From the NCBI RefSeq assembly GCF_050433385.1, contig NZ_JBNPXI010000010.1, positions 74,719-138,718 of the forward strand: a stretch of 64,000 nt of DNA. The letters run 5' to 3'. Every line of letters begins with the position of its first letter. Within the stretch, counting starts at the first letter, position 1. The DNA comes from Brassicibacter mesophilus. GTDB lineage: Bacteria; Bacillota; Clostridia; Tissierellales; Proteiniboraceae. A program made the translations under genes and the position numbers. Of the stretch, positions 60,186-64,000 are shown in pieces. Under the pieces are notes generated by a model, which was given only the letters and a program-made list of their open reading frames with translations, made no database searches and was not told the origin of the DNA.

Positions 60186-61742
60186 ATGAGTGTTTTGAAT
60201 GTTGAGAATGTTTGTCACGGTTTTGGTGCTAGAAAGATATTAGAGGATGTATCTTTTAGGTTATTAAAAGGAGAGCATGTTGGTCTAGTGGGAGCCAATG
60301 GTGAAGGTAAATCGACATTTTTAAATATTATTACTGGAAAGCTTATGCCTGACCAAGGTAATGTTGAATGGTCAAACAGAGTTACTGTTGGCTACCTAGA
60401 TCAGCATACTATTTTGTCAAAAGGGAAATCAATACGTGAAGTGTTAAGAGAAGCATTTCAGCATATGTTTGAGCTAGAAGCTGAAATGATGGATTTATAT
60501 GGTCGTATGGGTGATGTATCTGAAGATGAAATGGCTAAAATGATGGATGATGTAGGTACGATTCAGAGTATTCTAGAAAACACTGGATTTTATATTATAG
60601 ATGCAAAAATTGAGGAAGTAGCAAATGGCCTTGGGCTTGGAGATATCGGACTTGATAAAGATGTTGCGGATTTGAGCGGTGGTCAGAGGACTAAGGTTCT
60701 TTTGACAAAACTACTGCTTCAAAATCCTACTATACTTATTTTAGACGAGCCTACAAACTATTTAGATGTAGAGCATATTGAGTGGTTAAAAAGATATCTT
60801 AAAAGTTATGAAAATAGTTTTATTTTAGTATCACATGACATACCATTTTTAAATGATGTTGTAAATGTTATATATCATGTAGAAAATGCAATGATGACAA
60901 GGTACTCAGGCAATTATGATCAATTCATGCAACTATATGAAGTAAAGAAACAACAGCAGCTACAAGCATATGAAAGGCAGCAAAAAGAAGTAGAAAAGCT
61001 TGAGGATTTTATTGCAAGAAATAAGGCAAGAATATCTACTACTGGACGTGCGAAGAGTAGACAGAAACAGCTTGATAAGATGGAAATGCTAGAGAAACCT
61101 AGAGAGAAGATTAAGCCTACATTTAAATTCAATGAAGCAAGAACACCTAGCAAATTTATTTTTGAAGCGAATGACTTAGTTATTGGATATGATGAACCAC
61201 TGACTAGGCCTTTGAACATCTCTTTAGAAAGAGGGAAAAAAATAGCAATAAGAGGTGTAAATGGGCTAGGAAAATCTACGCTTCTTAAGACTATGCTTGG
61301 AAAGCTTAAACCAATTACTGGAGAAGTAATACACGGAGATTACTTACATCCAGGATACTTTGAACAAGAAAGCAGCAGGTATAATAGCAATACAGCTATT
61401 GAAGAAATATGGAATGAATTCCCGGGACTTACTAATTTTGAAGTGCGTCAGGCTTTAGCTAAATGTGGCTTATCAAATGAGCATATTACAAGTCAGATGA
61501 TGGTATTAAGTGGTGGTGAAAATGCTAAGGTGAGACTATGCAAGCTTATGCTTAGAGATATAAACTGGTTAGTATTAGATGAGCCAACAAATCATCTAGA
61601 TGTTGATGCAAAAGAAGAATTAAAAAGAGCATTAATAGAGTTTAAAGGAACTGTTGTATTAGTATCTCATGAGCCAGAATTCTATGAAGAATGGGTAACA
61701 GATATTTGGAATGTAGAGGATTGGACCACAAAAATTATATAG
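60186..61742 (+). CDS. ABC-F family ATPase (translation factor type)
   Basis: 518 residues, two ABC domains and no membrane part. First: Walker A GANGEGKST, signature LSGGQRTKV, Walker B LILDEPTNYLD; second: GVNGLGKST, LSGGENAKV, LVLDEPTNHLD. A basic interdomain linker (TTGRAKSRQKQLDKME) is present. Resembles YbiT/YkpA proteins, which act on the ribosome; a resistance role is not indicated. 43 bases after the helicase gene. Confidence 0.9.
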   Translation: MSVLNVENVCHGFGARKILEDVSFRLLKGEHVGLVGANGEGKSTFLNIITGKLMPDQGNVEWSNRVTVGYLDQHTILSKGKSIREVLREAFQHMFELEAEMMDLYGRMGDVSEDEMAKMMDDVGTIQSILENTGFYIIDAKIEEVANGLGLGDIGLDKDVADLSGGQRTKVLLTKLLLQNPTILILDEPTNYLDVEHIEWLKRYLKSYENSFILVSHDIPFLNDVVNVIYHVENAMMTRYSGNYDQFMQLYEVKKQQQLQAYERQQKEVEKLEDFIARNKARISTTGRAKSRQKQLDKMEMLEKPREKIKPTFKFNEARTPSKFIFEANDLVIGYDEPLTRPLNISLERGKKIAIRGVNGLGKSTLLKTMLGKLKPITGEVIHGDYLHPGYFEQESSRYNSNTAIEEIWNEFPGLTNFEVRQALAKCGLSNEHITSQMMVLSGGENAKVRLCKLMLRDINWLVLDEPTNHLDVDAKEELKRALIEFKGTVVLVSHEPEFYEEWVTDIWNVEDWTTKII

Positions 61743-61790
61743 CTTCAATATACTTGGAATATATATCTATATAAAATAGCGAAATAGCTA

Positions 61791-61819
61791 TTGACTAATT
61801 ATATATAATAGTGCATAAT
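61791..61819 (+). promoter_or_regulatory. Promoter of the lysine riboswitch transcript
   Basis: TTGACT (61791-61796) and CATAAT (61814-61819), each 5 of 6, with a 17-base spacer. Confidence 0.6.
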
Positions 61820-61835
61820 AATAAACAAGTGAATA

Positions 61836-62072
61836 ATAAGGGTAGAGGTGCAGTATTAAAAAGTAGTATTGTGGAGGAAAGCACTGTGAAGCAATATGAA
61901 AGGTAATACTGCCGAAGCATGCAGCTGATGCTTTAAGGCTGCATAGCTGGTTCTGTATAGAATATGTACAGAACTGTCACAAATTATATTTGTGGAGAGC
62001 TATCATTCAAATTAGAACACATTTTTTTGTTTTGTGTTGATTAAACCTTGAGTGAAAGCTTAAGGTTTTTTT
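61836..62072 (+). ncRNA. Lysine riboswitch (L box) with terminator
   Basis: The conserved L-box blocks occur in order: GGGTAGAGGTGC (61840-61851), GAAAGGTAATACTGCCGAAGC (spanning 61898-61918), GCTGG (61946-61950), ACTGTCAC (61973-61980) and TGTGGAGAGCTATC (61991-62004). P1 is GGTAG/CTATC. The expression platform ends in AAACCTTGAG / CTTAAGGTTT (62043-62052 and 62059-62068) followed by T. Lysine should terminate transcription of the transporter. Confidence 0.93.
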
Positions 62073-62132
62073 ATTTTATGATGGACTCTCCTCCTAGACC
62101 TGATTCACTTATACAAAAAAGGAGGAGATTTT

Positions 62133-63869
62133 ATGACAAAAAGGATTATTACTTTACTTACGGCATTATTGATTGTTTTTTCTTTTTCAACAATGGTTCT
62201 TGCAGCTGATACTAGTGCTGCAGAGATTAATGCTGGAAAATTTGGAATATGGACGTTGATTCCACCTATAGTGGCTATTCTTTTAGCATTTCTAACTAAA
62301 AATGTTGTTATGTCGCTGTTTGTTGGGGTCTTATCGGGTACTTTTTTACTTCAGCTTACTGGGAACAATATTCTAGGTGCTTTGTTTAATGGATTTCTAA
62401 TGCTTATGGACAAAGTATTGAGTTCGCTAGCAGATCCTTGGAATGCGGGAATAATACTGCAGTGTCTTGCAATAGGTGGACTTATAGCTTTGATATCTAA
62501 AATGGGAGGAGCAAAAGCTATTGCAGAAAGTCTAGCTAAAAAAGCAAAGTCACCAAAAAGTGCACAGCTTATTACATGGTTCTTAGGTATTTGTGTATTT
62601 TTTGATGATTATGCTAACTCTTTAATAGTTGGGCCAATTATGAGACCTGTAACTGATAAAATGAGAATTTCTAGAGAAAAGCTTGCATTTATAGTTGATG
62701 CAACTGCAGCACCAATAGCTGGTATTGCACTGATATCGACATGGGTAGGTTACGAGATAGGTTTAATAAAAGAAGGTTATTCAGTTATTGGACAAGATGT
62801 AAATGCCTATAATATATTTATTGAAACAATACCTTTTAGATTTTATAATATTTTAATGTTAACGTTTATTGTCTTTACCGCTTTATTATTAAAAGAATTT
62901 GGACCAATGCTTAAGGCAGAAAGAAGAGCAAGACAAACAGGTAAGCTTCTTTCAGATACTGCGAAACCTATGGCTTCTTCAGAAGCTACAGGTTTAGAGC
63001 CAAAGGAAGGGATAAAATTAAGCGTTTGGAATGCAATAATACCTATAGGAACATTAATGTTAACAGCTCTTTTGGGTTTTTATTATAACGGATATAATTC
63101 AATAATGGGTGGAGAAGATACAACACTTATTAAGCTATTAACTGATGCACCAATGTCATTCAATGCTATAAGAGAGGCATTCGGAGCTTCTGACGCTAGT
63201 ATAGTTCTTTTTCAAGCAGCACTTTTTTCTAGTATAGTAACATTAATTATAGGTATGAAACAAAAAATATTTAATCTTGCTGATGGAATTGATACTTGGG
63301 TACAAGGAACTAAGTCTCTTGTTATAACAGGAGTTATATTATTGTTAGCTTGGTCTTTAAGTAGCGTAATAAAAGAACTTGGAACTGCAATGTTTCTAGT
63401 AAAAATACTTTCAAATACAATTCCAAAGTTTCTGCTACCTACTTTAATATTTATATTAGGTGCTATAATATCATTTTCAACTGGAACATCATTTGGTACT
63501 ATGGGCATACTGATGCCTCTTACTATACCTTTGGCCTTTGCTATCTCACCTGAAAATGGATACGTTATAATGAGCGCTGGAGCTGTTCTAACAGGAGCTA
63601 TTTTCGGAGATCATTGTTCACCAATATCTGATACAACAATACTATCATCTATGGGTGCTGCTTGTGATCATATTGATCATACGAAAACACAGATATACTA
63701 TGCCCTTGTTGTTGCTGCAATAACAATTATCTTTGGTTATATTCCTGTGGGACTTGGGTTACCTGTAATAGTAGTTCTTCCATTAGCTATAATCGCAGTA
63801 TTTGCAGTTGTTTATGCATTTGGAAAAAAGGTCGATGCTATAGATTGTTCTAGCACTACAGAAGTATAG
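62133..63869 (+). CDS. NhaC-family antiporter, probably a lysine transporter
   Basis: 578 residues with about 12 membrane segments and a hydrophobic N-terminal segment that could be a signal sequence (about 5-24). NhaC-family motifs FDDYANSLIVGPIMRPV, DATAAPIAG, FSTGTSFGTMG and GAIFGDHCSPISDTT. NhaC exchangers carry Na+/H+, but members under lysine riboswitches are thought to carry lysine; the leader argues for that here. An NhaC-type gene also occurs in ornithine clusters elsewhere. AAGGAGG site before ATG 62133. Confidence 0.9.
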   Translation: MTKRIITLLTALLIVFSFSTMVLAADTSAAEINAGKFGIWTLIPPIVAILLAFLTKNVVMSLFVGVLSGTFLLQLTGNNILGALFNGFLMLMDKVLSSLADPWNAGIILQCLAIGGLIALISKMGGAKAIAESLAKKAKSPKSAQLITWFLGICVFFDDYANSLIVGPIMRPVTDKMRISREKLAFIVDATAAPIAGIALISTWVGYEIGLIKEGYSVIGQDVNAYNIFIETIPFRFYNILMLTFIVFTALLLKEFGPMLKAERRARQTGKLLSDTAKPMASSEATGLEPKEGIKLSVWNAIIPIGTLMLTALLGFYYNGYNSIMGGEDTTLIKLLTDAPMSFNAIREAFGASDASIVLFQAALFSSIVTLIIGMKQKIFNLADGIDTWVQGTKSLVITGVILLLAWSLSSVIKELGTAMFLVKILSNTIPKFLLPTLIFILGAIISFSTGTSFGTMGILMPLTIPLAFAISPENGYVIMSAGAVLTGAIFGDHCSPISDTTILSSMGAACDHIDHTKTQIYYALVVAAITIIFGYIPVGLGLPVIVVLPLAIIAVFAVVYAFGKKVDAIDCSSTTEV

Positions 63870-63877
63870 AAAACAGA

Positions 63878-63903
63878 AAGCCACATCGTTGATGTGGCTT
63901 TTC
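63878..63903 (+). terminator. Terminator after the NhaC-family gene
   Basis: AAGCCACATC (63878-63887), GTT loop, GATGTGGCTT (63891-63900), then TT. Confidence 0.8.
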
Positions 63904-63909
63904 ACATTA

Positions 63910-64000
63910 TGGGCTTTAGCCTGTTGAGCTCGCGAAGCGTGCGAAACAATAAACCACCCGCTATGCGGGTGCGCGACAGAAGTTATACAAAAAAATCACC
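63910..64000. mobile_element. Possible edge of an IS200/IS605-like element, cut by the window
   Basis: Base composition changes abruptly: GC-rich segments with GGCTTTAGCC (63912-63921) and CACCCGC TAT GCGGGTG (63956-63972) hairpins. Such CCCGC/GCGGG hairpins sit at the ends of IS200/IS605 elements, upstream of tnpA. No coding sequence of the element is in the window. Confidence 0.35.

Noticed and set aside
1..64000. CRISPR array, tRNA or rRNA genes, prophage
   Set aside because: No regularly spaced repeats, cloverleaf sequences, rRNA motifs or phage structural genes were seen; the only longer tandem repeat is the two-copy site at 52247-52290.

Overview
The window is chromosomal DNA of a low-GC, endospore-forming, anaerobic amino-acid-fermenting member of the Clostridia. 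The evidence is the dcw cell-division cluster, pro-sigma-E with its protease SpoIIGA, sigma-G, a Spo0E-like phosphatase, an anaerobic L-ornithine oxidation cluster like that of Acetoanaerobium (Clostridium) sticklandii, an NAD-linked [FeFe] hydrogenase, and T-box and lysine riboswitches. I do not name a genus. Almost every gene is on the + strand.

Layout. 1-1620: end of an M16 peptidase-like gene and lgt. 1799-1969: a small Spo0E-type gene. 2180-19070: the dcw cluster (mraZ, rsmH, ftsL, spoVD-type PBP, murE, mraY, murD, ftsW/spoVE, murG, murA, divIB/ftsQ, two DUF881 genes, sbp, ftsA, ftsZ), preceded by 10-bp-spaced MraZ boxes. 19195-22148: spoIIGA, sigE, sigG and ylmC, the usual sporulation block after ftsZ. 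22291-26142: nrdR, pgeF and a PhoP/PhoR-like two-component pair. Four direct repeats of Pho-box type with an 11-bp period follow, then a chemoreceptor gene. 28511-38090: a PAS-AAA+-HTH sigma-54 activator, a sigma-54 promoter, and the ornithine operon ord-ortA-ortB-oraS-oraE-glmL-like, followed by ornithine racemase. 38168-49343: housekeeping and accessory genes: DUF4870, epimerase, threonine aldolase, rarA, acetate transporter, two tandem CsxC-like spore-surface genes, a membrane protein on the minus strand, T-box/asnS, an XRE/S24-like regulator, a SEC-C protein and a conserved unknown.

49433-56245 is the most interesting part. One protein joins two [4Fe-4S] clusters, an H-cluster domain of the sensory (HydS, group C) [FeFe]-hydrogenase type, a further Fe-S domain, PAS, a sigma-54 AAA+ domain with intact GAFTGA, and an HTH. 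Directly downstream are a terminator, two perfect 22-bp tandem repeats suited to be its binding site, a -24/-12 promoter and a four-gene NAD-linked [FeFe] hydrogenase operon. I infer a one-component H2- or redox-sensing transcription circuit in which a catalytically modified hydrogenase controls a working one.

56377-64000: psuK-psuG (pseudouridine breakdown), a DEAD-box helicase with DbpA domain, an ABC-F ATPase, and a lysine riboswitch controlling an NhaC-family transporter. The last ~90 bases are GC-richer, with hairpins that resemble the end of an IS200/IS605-like element.

Metabolically, ornithine is racemised (Orr), converted by the B12/PLP aminomutase (OraS/OraE) to 2,4-diaminopentanoate, oxidised (Ord), and thiolytically cleaved (OrtA/OrtB) to alanine and acetyl-CoA. 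The hydrogenase can dispose of the NAD(P)H-derived electrons as H2. Both systems have sigma-54 promoters beside dedicated activators.
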